A stretch of 64,000 nucleotides of DNA. Source: Aulostomus chinensis. Lineage: Eukaryota > Chordata > Actinopteri > Syngnathiformes > Aulostomidae. A program made the translations under genes and the position numbers. The notes beneath the pieces are model-generated. The model did no database searches. It had not been told where the DNA came from and worked only from the letters and a program-made list of their open reading frames with translations. The DNA is taken from positions 16,753,480-16,817,479 of the forward strand of contig JBBMOA010000001.1 in the NCBI GenBank assembly GCA_037954235.1, written 5' to 3'. Below are positions 38,657 to 47,860 of the stretch, piece after piece (position 1 is the first letter of the stretch; each line of letters begins with the position of its first letter).

Positions 38657-38851
38657 AATGCGGCTCGAGGCCACGCTGGTTCACCGAGCGACAAGGTGAG
38701 CCTTGAAAACGGCATCGGTCGAGCTTCCCGGGCTTGGGATATCCGACATCCGGCATCGTTGTGAGAAACAAAGGGGGCTGCGCACGCGGCAGATTGGCAC
38801 AAGGTAGGAAAGATCAGGCGCTGTGTCGGCCTCCCTGCCTGTCAGTCAGAA

Positions 38852-38865
38852 GGCTGTGTCCCTGG
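38852..38865 (+). promoter_or_regulatory. Candidate snRNA promoter element (PSE region) upstream of U1-1
   Basis: The motif GGCTGTGTCC begins 45 nt upstream of the U1 start. The same GGCTGT begins exactly 45 nt upstream of U2 (39602). Vertebrate snRNA promoters have a proximal sequence element around -60 to -43, so this is a candidate for part of it. It recurs before every U1 in the array (40335, 41818, 43301, 45016). Confidence 0.4.
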
Positions 38866-38896
38866 AGCTCATGTCTGTTCCTAAGCTCAGCGAGTC

Positions 38897-39060
38897 ATAC
38901 TTACCTGGCAGGGGAGATACCATGATCAGCAAGGTGGTTCTCCCCGGGTGAGGCTCAGCCATTGCACTGGGGCTGTGCTGACCCTGGTGAATTCCCCAAA
39001 TGTGGGCATCTCAACTGCATAATTTCTGACAGTGGGGGACTGCGTCCGCGCTCTCCCCTG
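38897..39060 (+). ncRNA. U1: U1 snRNA, array copy 1
   Basis: 164 nt, the usual vertebrate U1 length, beginning ATACTTACCTG, which pairs with 5' splice sites. The U1A-binding loop core ATTGCAC is kept. The U1-70K loop reads GATCAGCAAGG where vertebrates have GATCACGAAGG or GATCATGAAGG. The Sm site is AATTTCTGA instead of AATTTGTGG. This copy alone has GGGCATC in place of GGGAATC on the 3' side of stem-loop III, which breaks a pair. A 3'-box-like GTGTGAAAAAAGGAAAGA lies at 39067-39084. U1 identity is certain; whether this variant assembles a working snRNP is not. Confidence 0.9.
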
Positions 39061-39601
39061 TGATCGTGTGAAAAAAGGAAAGAAAGAAAGAAAGGCCGAC
39101 CACGGCGGCAACAACAACAACGGTGACCGCCTGTCCCGGCCAGTTGGCGGTCTCCTCTTGTGCTGGCCAGCCTGAGGAGACCGCGGAGGACGTAGCCTCG
39201 ATGAGCTCCCAGTATCTCTCACACCTTCCAGCCCTAAATGAAGAGGGCAGGGTTTCTGCCACATTTAGTTGAGGGTCATGGTATCTGACAAGCCCTGGGC
39301 TCAGGACAATACATCCACGGCTCGTCTTCGCAGTAAGTGGAATGATACCAGAGAATTCATGCGTGGGAGGAGATCAACTTGGAAAACCCCGACTCCAGGA
39401 TGAGTCGCTGGCTTGTGGCTTTGAACACCGCTTTGTTTTACTTTGAGTCGCCCCACTAGCATAGCAGGGTGAAGGCACCGATTGCCTTTGCTTTGGATAG
39501 CAGTGGGGACAACCAGTGTGCCAGATGTAGTGTTTATGGCACTGCATTTTGTGTCGCCACCCAAAATGTTGCAGTTCCTGCCCACAGCCGCGGCCGGGAT
39601 T

Positions 39602-39615
39602 GGCTGTACCGGGGG
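39602..39615 (+). promoter_or_regulatory. Candidate snRNA promoter element (PSE region) upstream of U2-1
   Basis: GGCTGTACCGGG begins at -45 relative to U2, the same offset as the GGCTGT before U1. It recurs before every U2 (41085, 42568, 44051). No octamer (ATTTGCAT) is seen at the usual -220 position. Confidence 0.4.
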
Positions 39616-39646
39616 TGCTGGCTCTCACGTCGGGTGGCTGACAGGC

Positions 39647-39837
39647 ATCGCTTCTTGGCCTTTTGGCTAAGATCAAGTGTAGTATCTGTTCTTATCAGTT
39701 TAATATCTGGTACGTTCCCTATCCGGGAACCATATATTAAATTGCTTTTTGGAACAGGGAAATGGAACGGGAGCTTGCTCCGTCCTTTCCACGCATCAAC
39801 CTGGTATTGCAGTGTTTCCAGGAGTGGTGCAATGCCC
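39647..39837 (+). ncRNA. U2: U2 snRNA, array copy 1
   Basis: Begins ATCGCTTCTTGGCC (other copies have CTTCTCGGCC, the usual form). It contains the branch-site-pairing GTGTAGTATCTG and the downstream ATATTAAATTG and TTTTTGG region. Stem IIa is GTTCCC-TATCC-GGGAAC, still perfectly paired although both sides differ from the usual vertebrate GTCCTC/GAGGAC. The Sm site reads GCTTTTTGG where vertebrates have GATTTTTGG. The U2B'' loop region is ATTGCAGTGTT rather than ATTGCAGTACC. This copy has GGGAAATGG where the others have GGGAGATGG. The 3' end is placed near GGTGCAATGCCC and could shift by a few bases. Confidence 0.9.
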
Positions 39838-40379
39838 CGCATTTCTCGTCGGAAATAAAACAAGCCTCCGCCAGGCACTCGCTCACCTGCTCCACCCAAA
39901 GCCGGACCAGGGTTCTCCTCCTGCACTGCAGCTTTTCCTCAGCCTGCGGCCGCAATGGCCTTCCAGGAACAGTGCGGGCCCCTCCCCTTTTGTCAGGAGC
40001 AAATCCCGTGCTCTTCAGGCCAACTCTCGAGTGCTGCACATGAGGCCGGGGCTGGATTTCTGCCCGCGCTGCCGCTGGGCGTCAAGTTGTGGCTCCGTTT
40101 GCACTCCAGATAAGGATGGAGGTCCGCTGACGGCACTGCTCTCGGAGCCTTTCCCAAAAGGCTTTGGAATGCACTCTGAAAGACCTGAACCTTCAATGTG
40201 CCTGAGCTTCCCGGGCTTGGGATATCCGACATCCGGCATCGTTGTGAGAAACAAAGGGGGCTGCGCACGCTGCAGATTGGCACAAGGTAGGAAAGATCAG
40301 GCGCTGTGTCGGCCTCCCTGCCTGTCAGTCAGAAGGCTGTGTCCCTGGAGCTCATGTCTGTTCCTAAGCTCAGCGAGTC

Positions 40380-40543
40380 ATACTTACCTGGCAGGGGAGA
40401 TACCATGATCAGCAAGGTGGTTCTCCCCGGGTGAGGCTCAGCCATTGCACTGGGGCTGTGCTGACCCTGGTGAATTCCCCAAATGTGGGAATCTCAACTG
40501 CATAATGTCTGACAGTGGGGGACTGCGTCCGCACTCTCCCCTG
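40380..40543 (+). ncRNA. U1: U1 snRNA, array copy 2
   Basis: 164 nt, with the same 5' end and loops as copy 1. The Sm site is AATGTCTGA, with a G breaking the U run, which is further from consensus than copies 1 and 5. Stem-loop III is intact (AATTCCC/GGGAATC). It also has CGCACTCTCCCC in stem IV where most copies have CGCGCTCTCCCC, which weakens that stem. Likely impaired in Sm-ring assembly if transcribed. Confidence 0.85.
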
Positions 40544-41129
40544 TGATCGTGTGAAAAAAGGAAAGAAAGAAAGAAAGGCCGACCACGGCGGCAACAACAA
40601 CAACGGTGACCGCCTGTCCCGGCCAGTTGGCGGTCTCCTCTTGTGCTGGCCAGCCTGAGGAGACCGCGGAGGACGTAGCCTCGATGAGCTCCCAGTATCT
40701 GTCACACCTTCCAGCCCCAAATGAAGAGGGCAGGGTTTCTGCCACATTTAGTTGAGGGTCATGGTATCTGACAAGCCCTGGGCTCAGGACAATACATCCA
40801 CGGCTCGTCTTCGCAGTAAGTGGAATGATACCAGAGAATTCATGCGTGGGAGGAGATCAACTTGGAAAACCCCGACTCCAGGATGAGTCGCTGGCTTGTG
40901 GCTTTGAACACCGCTTTGTTTTACTTTGAGTCGCCCCACTAGCATAGCAGGGTGAAGGCACCGATTGCCTTTGCTTTGGATAGCAGTGGGGACAACCAGT
41001 GCGCCAGATGTAGTGTTTATGGCACTGCATTTTGTTTCGCCACCCAAAATGTTGCAGTTCCTGCCCACAGCCGCGGCCGGGATTGGCTGTACCGGGGGTG
41101 CTGGCTCTCACGTCGGGTGGCTGACAGGC

Positions 41130-41320
41130 ATCGCTTCTCGGCCTTTTGGCTAAGATCAAGTGTAGTATCTGTTCTTATCAGTTTAATATCTGGTACGTTC
41201 CCTATCTGGGAACCATATATTAAATTGCTTTTTGGAACAGGGAGATGGAACGGGAGCTTGCTCCGTCCTTTCCACGCATCAACCTGGTATTGCAGTGTTT
41301 CCAAGAGTGGTGCAATGCCC
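41130..41320 (+). ncRNA. U2: U2 snRNA, array copy 2
   Basis: As U2 copy 1, but with the usual CTTCTCGGCC near the 5' end. Private changes: the stem IIa loop is TATCT instead of TATCC, and CCAAGAGTGG replaces CCAGGAGTGG in the last stem-loop. The branch-site segment and stem IIa pairing are intact. Confidence 0.88.
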
Positions 41321-41862
41321 CGCATTTCTCGTCGGAAATAAAACAAGCCTCCGCCAGGCACTCGCTCACCTGCTCCACCCAAAGCCGGACCAGGGTTCTC
41401 CTCCTGCACTGCAGCTTTTCCTCAGCCTGCGGCCGCAATGGCCTTCCAGGAACAGTGCGGGCCCCTCCCCTTTTGTCAGGAGCAAATCCCGTGCTCTTCA
41501 GGCCAACTCTCGAGTGCTGCACATGAGGCCGGGGCTGGATTTCCGCCCGCGCTGCCGCTGGGCGTCAAGTTGTGGCTCCGTTTGCACTCCAGATAAGGAT
41601 GGAGGTCCGCTGACGGCACTGCTCTCGGAGCCTTTCCCAAAAGGCTTTGGAATGCACTCTGAAAGACCTGAACCTTCAATGTGCCTGAGCTTCCCGGGCT
41701 TGGGATATCCGACATCCGGCATCGTTGTGAGAAACAAACAGGGCTGCGCACGCGGCAGATTGGCACAAGGTAGGAAAGATCAGGCGCTGTGTCGGCCTCC
41801 CTGCCTGTCAGTCAGAAGGCTGTGTCCCTGGAGCTCATGTCTGTTCCTAAGCTCAGCGAGTC

Positions 41863-42026
41863 ATACTTACCTGGCAGGGGAGATACCATGATCAGCAAGG
41901 TGGTTCTCCCCGGGTGAGGCTCAGCCATTGCACTGGGGCTGTGCTGACCCTGGTGAATTCCCCAAATGTGGGAATCTCAACTGCATAATGTCTGACAGTG
42001 GGGGACTGCGTCCGCGCTCTCCCCTG
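41863..42026 (+). ncRNA. U1: U1 snRNA, array copy 3
   Basis: 164 nt. The Sm site is AATGTCTGA as in copy 2, with stem IV restored to CGCGCTCTCCCC. The 5' end, U1A loop and stem-loop III match the array consensus. Copies 2 and 3 share the Sm variant, which suggests one was made from the other. Confidence 0.87.
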
Positions 42027-42612
42027 TGATCGTGTGAAAAAAGGAAAGAAAGAAAGAAAGGCCGACCACGGCGGCAACAACAACAACGGTGACCGCCTGT
42101 CCCGGCCAGTTGGCGGTCTCCTCTTGTGCTGGCCAGCCTGAGGAGACCGCGGAGGACGTAGCCTCGATGAGCTCCCAGTATCTGTCACACCTTCCAGCCC
42201 TAAATGAAGAGGGCAGGGTTTCTGCCACATTTAGTTGAGGGTCATGGTATCTGACAAGCCCTGGGCTCAGGACAATACATCCACGGCTCGTCTTCGCAGT
42301 AAGTGGAATGATACCAGAGAATTCATGCGTGGGAGGAGATCAACTTGGAAAACCCCGACTCCAGGATTAGTCGCTGGCTTGTGGCTTTGAACACCGCTTT
42401 GTTTTACTTTGAGTCGCCCCACTAGCATAGCAGGGTGAAGGCACCGATTGCCTTTGCTTTGGATAGCAGTGGGGACAACCAGTGCGCCAGATGTAGTGTT
42501 TATGGCACTGCATTTTGTTTCGCCACCCAAAATGTTGCAGTTCCTGCCCACAGCCGCGGCCGGGATTGGCTGTACCGGGGGTGCTGGCTCTCACGTCGGG
42601 TGGCTGACAGGC

Positions 42613-42803
42613 ATCGCTTCTCGGCCTTTTGGCTAAGATCAAGTGTAGTATCTGTTCTTATCAGTTTAATATCTGGTACGTTCCCTATCCGGGAACCATA
42701 TATTAAATTGCTTTTTGGAACAGGGAGATGGAACGGGAGCTTGCTCCGTCCTTTCCACGCATCAACCTGGTATTGCAGTGTTTCCAGGAGTGGTGCAATG
42801 CCC
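42613..42803 (+). ncRNA. U2: U2 snRNA, array copy 3
   Basis: Matches the array consensus throughout (CTTCTCGGCC, stem IIa loop TATCC, CCAGGAGTGG), so it is the best reference copy. The Sm-region C in GCTTTTTGG is shared with all copies. Confidence 0.9.
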
Positions 42804-43345
42804 CGCATTTCTCGTCGGAAATAAAACAAGCCTCCGCCAGGCACTCGCTCACCTGCTCCACCCAAAGCCGGACCAGGGTTCTCCTCCTGCACTGCAGCTT
42901 TTCCTCAGCCTGCGGCCGCAATGGCCTTCCAGGAACAGTGCGGGCCCCTCCCCTTTTGTCAGGAGCAAATCCCGTGCTCTTCAGGCCAACTCTCGAGTGC
43001 TGCACATGAGGCCGGGGCTGGATTTCCGCCCGCGCTGCCGCTGGGCGTCAAGTTGTGGCTCCGTTTGCACTCCAGATAAGGATGGAGGTCCGCTGACGGC
43101 ACTGCTCTCGGAGCCTTTCCCAAAAGGCTTTGGAATGCACTCTGACAGACCTGAACCTTCAATGTGCCTGAGCTTCCCGGGCTTGGGATATCCGACATCC
43201 GGCATCGTTGTGAGAAACAAAGGGGGCTGCGCACGCGGCAGATTGGCACAAGGTAGGAAAGATCAGGCGCTGTGTCGGCCTCCCTGCCTGTCAGTCAGAA
43301 GGCTGTGTCCCTGGAGCTCATGTCTGTTCCTAAGCTCAGCGAGTC

Positions 43346-43509
43346 ATACTTACCTGGCAGGGGAGATACCATGATCAGCAAGGTGGTTCTCCCCGGGTGA
43401 GGCTCAGCCATTGCACTGGGGCTGTGCTGACCCTGGTGAATTCCCCAAATGTGGGAATCTCAACTGCATAATTCCTGACAGTGGGGGACTGCGTCCGCGC
43501 TCTCCCCTG
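43346..43509 (+). ncRNA. U1: U1 snRNA, array copy 4
   Basis: 164 nt, consensus except at the Sm site, which is AATTCCTGA, a third version. The 5' splice-site-pairing end and the U1A loop are intact. Confidence 0.87.
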
Positions 43510-44095
43510 TGATCGTGTGAAAAAAGGAAAGAAAGAAAGAAAGGCCGACCACGGCGGCAACAACAACAACGGTGACCGCCTGTCCCGGCCAGTTGGCGGT
43601 CTCCTCTTGTGCTGGCCAGCCTGAGGAGACCGCGGAGGACGTAGCCTCGATGAGCTCCCAGTATCTCTCACACCTTCCAGCCCTAAATGAAGAGGGCAGG
43701 GTTTCTGCCACATTTAGTTGAGGGTCATGGTATCTGACAAGCCCTGGGCTCAGGACAATACATCCACGGCTCGTCTTCGCAGTAAGTGGAATGATACCAG
43801 AGAATTCATGCGTGGGAGGAGATCAACTTGGAAAACCCCGACTCCAGGATGAGTCGCTGGCTTGTGGCTTTGAACACCGCTTTGTTTTACTTTGAGTCGC
43901 CCCACTAGCATAGCAGGGTGAAGGCACCGATTGCCTTTGCTTTGGATAGCAGTGGGGACAACCAGTGCGCCAGATGTAGTGTTTATGGCACTGCATTTTG
44001 TTTCGCCACCCAAAATGTTGCAGTTCCTGCCCACAGCCGCGGCCGGGATTGGCTGTACCGGGGGTGCTGGCTCTCACGTCGGGTGGCTGACAGGC

Positions 44096-44286
44096 ATCGC
44101 TTCTCGGCCTTTTGGCTAAGATCAAGTGTAGTATCTGTTCTTATCAGTTTAATATCTGGTACGTTCCCTATCCGGGAACCATATGTTAAATTGCTTTTTG
44201 GAACAGGGAGATGGAACGGGAGCTTGCTCCGTCCTTTCCACGCATCAACCTGGTATTGCAGTGTTTCCAGGAGTGGTGCAATGCCG
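44096..44286 (+). ncRNA. U2: U2 snRNA, array copy 4
   Basis: Consensus copy with one change, ATATGTTAAA for ATATATTAAA just before the Sm region, and AATGCCGCGC beyond the 3' end. It is followed by the long spacer. Confidence 0.88.
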
Positions 44287-44646
44287 CGCATTTCTCGTCG
44301 GAAATAAAACAAGCCTCCGCCAGGCACTCGCTCACCTGCTCCACCCAAAGCCGGACCAGGGTTCTCCTCCTGCACTGCAGCTTTTCCTCAGCCTGCGGCC
44401 GCAATGGCCTTCCAGGAACAGTGCGGGCCCCTCCCCTTTTGTCAGGAGCAAATCCCGTGCTCTTCAGGCCAACCCTCGAGTGCTGCACATGAGGCCGGGG
44501 CTGGATTTCCGCCCGCGCTGCCGCTGGGCGTCAAGTTGTGGCTCCGTTTGCACTCCAGATAAGGATGGAGGTCCGCTGACGGCACTGCTCTCGGAGCCTT
44601 TCCCAAAAGGCTTTGGAATGCACTCTGAAAGACCTGAACCTTCAAT

Positions 44647-44889
44647 TTGCCTGTTTTGCCAAGAGATGGGTTGTGAACTTGATGTTGAAATGTGAAACCC
44701 CAGCTTGCTGCCTTCAGTCTTTCGGAATTGGGCCGCTTGCGTTGACAGCTCTCATGGTCGCGACGCTCCATTCGAGGGTGAAAGCGGACGGAGATTGGTT
44801 TTTTACTGCGGGGCACGATGCGTGCGGTTAGAGGCCACGCTGGTGCCCCCAGCGAGAAGGTGAGCCTTGAAAACGGCATCGGTCGAGCT
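44647..44889 (+). other. Extra 232-bp spacer segment in the last U2-to-U1 interval
   Basis: After TTCAATTTGCCTG this interval carries sequence absent from the three preceding units, then rejoins them at AGCTTCCCGGGC. The U2-to-U1 start distance is 965 nt here and 733 nt elsewhere. The left edge of the array (38657-38727, GAGGCCACGCTGGT...GGCATCGGTCG) is the end of the same segment. So the long form sits at both edges and the short form in the middle, consistent with one deletion followed by amplification of the short unit. Confidence 0.85.
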
Positions 44890-45060
44890 TCCCGGGCTTG
44901 GGATATCCGACATCCGGCATCGTTGTGAGAAACAAAGGGGGCTGCGCACGCGGCAGATTGGCACAAGGTAGGAAAGATCAGGCGCTGTGTCGGCCTCCCT
45001 GCCTGTCAGTCAGAAGGCTGTGTCCCTGGAGCTCATGTCTGTTCCTAAGCTCAGCGAGTC

Positions 45061-45224
45061 ATACTTACCTGGCAGGGGAGATACCATGATCAGCAAGGTG
45101 GTTCTCCCCGGGTGAGGCTCAGCCATTGCACTGGGGCTGTGCTGACCCTGGTGAATTCCCCAAATGTGGGAATCTCAACTGCATAATTTCTGACAGTGGG
45201 GGACTGCGTCCGCGCTCTCCCCTG
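45061..45224 (+). ncRNA. U1: U1 snRNA, array copy 5
   Basis: 164 nt. The Sm site is AATTTCTGA as in copy 1, while stem-loop III is intact, so this is the copy closest to a normal vertebrate U1. The 3'-box-like GTGTGAAAAAGGAAAGA follows. No U2 follows; the array breaks off at 45556. Confidence 0.9.
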
Positions 45225-45556
45225 TGATCGTGTGAAAAAGGAAAGAAAGAAAGAAAGGCCGACGACGACGGCAACAACAACGGTGACCGCCTGTCCCGGC
45301 CAGTTGGCGGTCTCCTCTTGTGCTGGCCAGCCTGAGGAGACCGCGGAGGACGTAGCCTCGATGAGCTCCCAGTATCTCTCACACCTTCCAGCCCTAAATG
45401 AAGAGGGCAGGGTTTCTGCCACATTTAGTTGAGGGTCATGGTATCTGACAAGCCCTGGGCTCAGGACAATACATCCACGGCTCGTCTTCGCAGTAAGTGG
45501 AATGATACCAGAGAATTCATGCGTGGGAGGAGATCAACTTGGAAAACCCCGACTCT

Positions 45557-47860
45557 CAATTCTGACGACATCACTGTCGCATCATTTTGAGATCATTAGC
45601 AATTCTTGTTACATCACTGTCGCATTATTTTTAGTTTCATAGCAACTCTTACTACATTACTGTGTCATTATTTTAAGTTTTTTAGCAACTCTTCATAAAT
45701 TACTGTCAGCATCACTTTGAGTTTATTAGCAACTATCACTACATTACTGTCAGCATCATTCTTGAATTCATTAGCAATTCTTCCGGCATCACTGTAGCAT
45801 CTTTTTGAGATCATTAGCAATTCTTACTACATCACTGTCACATCATGTTGATATCATTAGCAATTCTTACGACATCACCGTAGTATTATTTTGAGGTTAG
45901 TAGCAACTCTTACTACATGACTGTCAGCTTCACTTTGAGGTTGTTCAAAACACTTACTACATTACTGTAAGCATAACTGAGTTTTTTAGCAACTATCACT
46001 ACATTACTGTTAGCATCATTTTGAGTTCATTAGCAATTCTTACTAAATCACTGTCAGCATCACTTTGAGTTCATTAACAATTCTTCCGACATCACTGTAG
46101 CATTATTTTGAGGTTATTAGCAACTCTTACTACATTACTCTCAGCATCATTTTTAGGTTACTCGCAACTCTAACCAGGTGACTGTCAGCATCACTTTGAG
46201 GTTATTCGAAACTTTCACTACATCACTGTCGCATCATTTTGAGATCATTAGCAATTCTTCTGACATCACTGTCGCATTATTTTGAGGTTCGTAGCAACTC
46301 TTACTGCATGACTGTCAGCATCACTTTGAGGTTATTCGAAACTTTCACTACATTACAGTTAGCATCATTTTGAGTTCCTTAGCAGTTCTTCCGACATCAC
46401 TGTCGCATTATTTTGAGGTTCGTAGCAACTCTTACTACATGACTGTCAGCATCACTTTGAGGTAGTTCGAAACACTTACGACATTACTGTAAGCATCACT
46501 GAGTTTATTAGCAACTATCGCTACATTACTGTTGGCATTATTTTGAGTTCATTAGCAATTCTCACTACATGACCGTCACATCATTTTGATATCATTAGCA
46601 ATTCTTACAACATCACTGTAGCATCATTTTGAGATCATTAGCAGCTCTTACTAGATTTCCGTCAGCATCATTTTGAGTTTATTAGCAATTCTTCCGACAT
46701 CGCTGTCGCATTATTTTGAGTTTTGTAGCAACTCTTACTATATGACTGTCAGCATCACTTTGAGGCCATTCGAAACTTTCATTCCATTACAGTTAGCATC
46801 ATTTTGAGTTCATTAGCAATTCTTGCTACATCACTGTCGCATCATTTTGAGACCATTAGCAATTCTTCCAACATCACTGTCGCATTATTTTGAGGTTCGT
46901 AGCAACTCTTACTACATTATTGTCAGCATCACTTTGAGGTAGTTCGAAACACTTACTACATTACTGTTAGCATCATTTTGAGTTTATTAGCAATTCTTAT
47001 GACAACAGTGTAGCATCATTTTAACGTTAGTTTCAACTCTTCCTACATTACCGTCAGCATCATTTTTAGTTTTTTAGCATCTCTTACTTCATCACTGTAG
47101 CATCATTTTGAGTTCATTAGCAACTCTTCCGACATCACTGTCGCATTATTTTGAGTTTAGTAGCAACTCTTACTACATGACTGTCAGCATCATTTTGAGG
47201 GAGTTTGAAACTCTTCCTACATTATTGTAAGTATCACTGAGTTCATTAGCAACTATCACTACGTTACTGTTAGCATCATTTTGAGTTCATTAGAAATTCT
47301 TCTGAAATCACTGTCGCATTATTTTGAGGTTATTAGCAACTCTTAATACATTACTGTCCGCATCATTTTTAGGTTACTCGAAACTCTTACCACATGACTG
47401 TCAGCATTACTTTGAGGTTATTCGAAACTTTCACTACATTACTGTTAGCATCATTTTGAATTTATTAGCAGCTCTTACTAGATTACCGTCGCATCATTTT
47501 GAGATCATGAGCAATTCTTCCGACATGACAGTCGCATTATTTTGTGGTTTTTAGCAACTCTTACTACATGACTGTAAGCATCACTGAGTTTATGAGCAAC
47601 TATCACTACATTACTGTTTGCATCGTTTTGAGTTTATTAGCAATTCTTACGACATCACTGTCGCATCATTTTGAGATCATTAGCAATTCTTCTGAAATCA
47701 CTGTCCCATTACTTTGAGGTTCGAAGCAACTCTTACTACATTACTGTCAGCATCACTTTGAGGTTAATCGAAACTCTAACCACATGTCTGTCAGCATCAC
47801 TTAGTTTATTAGCAACTATCACTACATTACTGTTAGCATCAATTTGAGTTCATTAGCAAT
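45557..47860 (+). repeat. Minisatellite block 4 (subfamily B)
   Basis: Resumes with CAATTCTGACGACATCAC in the same orientation and subfamily as the end of block 3, repeating the 7 bp that end block 3. A regular succession of AGCAATTCTTCCGACATC, AGCAACTCTTACTACATGAC and CGAAAC(T/A)(T/C)T-type monomers is seen. It ends at ...CATTAGCAAT, where unrelated sequence begins. Confidence 0.96.

Larger units (their letters stand above)
38657..45556 (+). repeat. Tandem array of linked U1-U2 snRNA genes
   Basis: A 6.9-kb block with no satellite sequence, made of units carrying one U1 then one U2 on the same strand. Successive U1 starts are 38897, 40380, 41863 and 43346 (exactly 1483 bp apart), then 45061 (1715 bp). 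U2 starts are 39647, 41130, 42613 and 44096. Copies are nearly identical through the spacers, so recent unequal exchange or gene conversion is likely. The array starts within the long U2-to-U1 spacer and stops within the U1-to-U2 spacer, 332 nt after U1-5. It is bounded by the direct repeat CAATTCT (38650-38656 and 45557-45563). No U4, U5, U6 or 5S sequence is found in the spacers. Confidence 0.93.

Noticed and set aside
39061..39646. Additional snRNA or 5S rRNA genes in the U1-U2 spacers
   Set aside because: I looked for the 5' ends and Sm regions of U4 and U5, the U6 start and 5S box C sequence and found none.
39749..40408. A 219-codon plus-strand open frame repeated in three units, and several other frames of 80-130 codons repeated on both strands
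   Set aside because: They overlap U2 and the spacer, occur in competing frames on both strands, have no protein motif, and are conserved only because the whole unit is a recent tandem copy.
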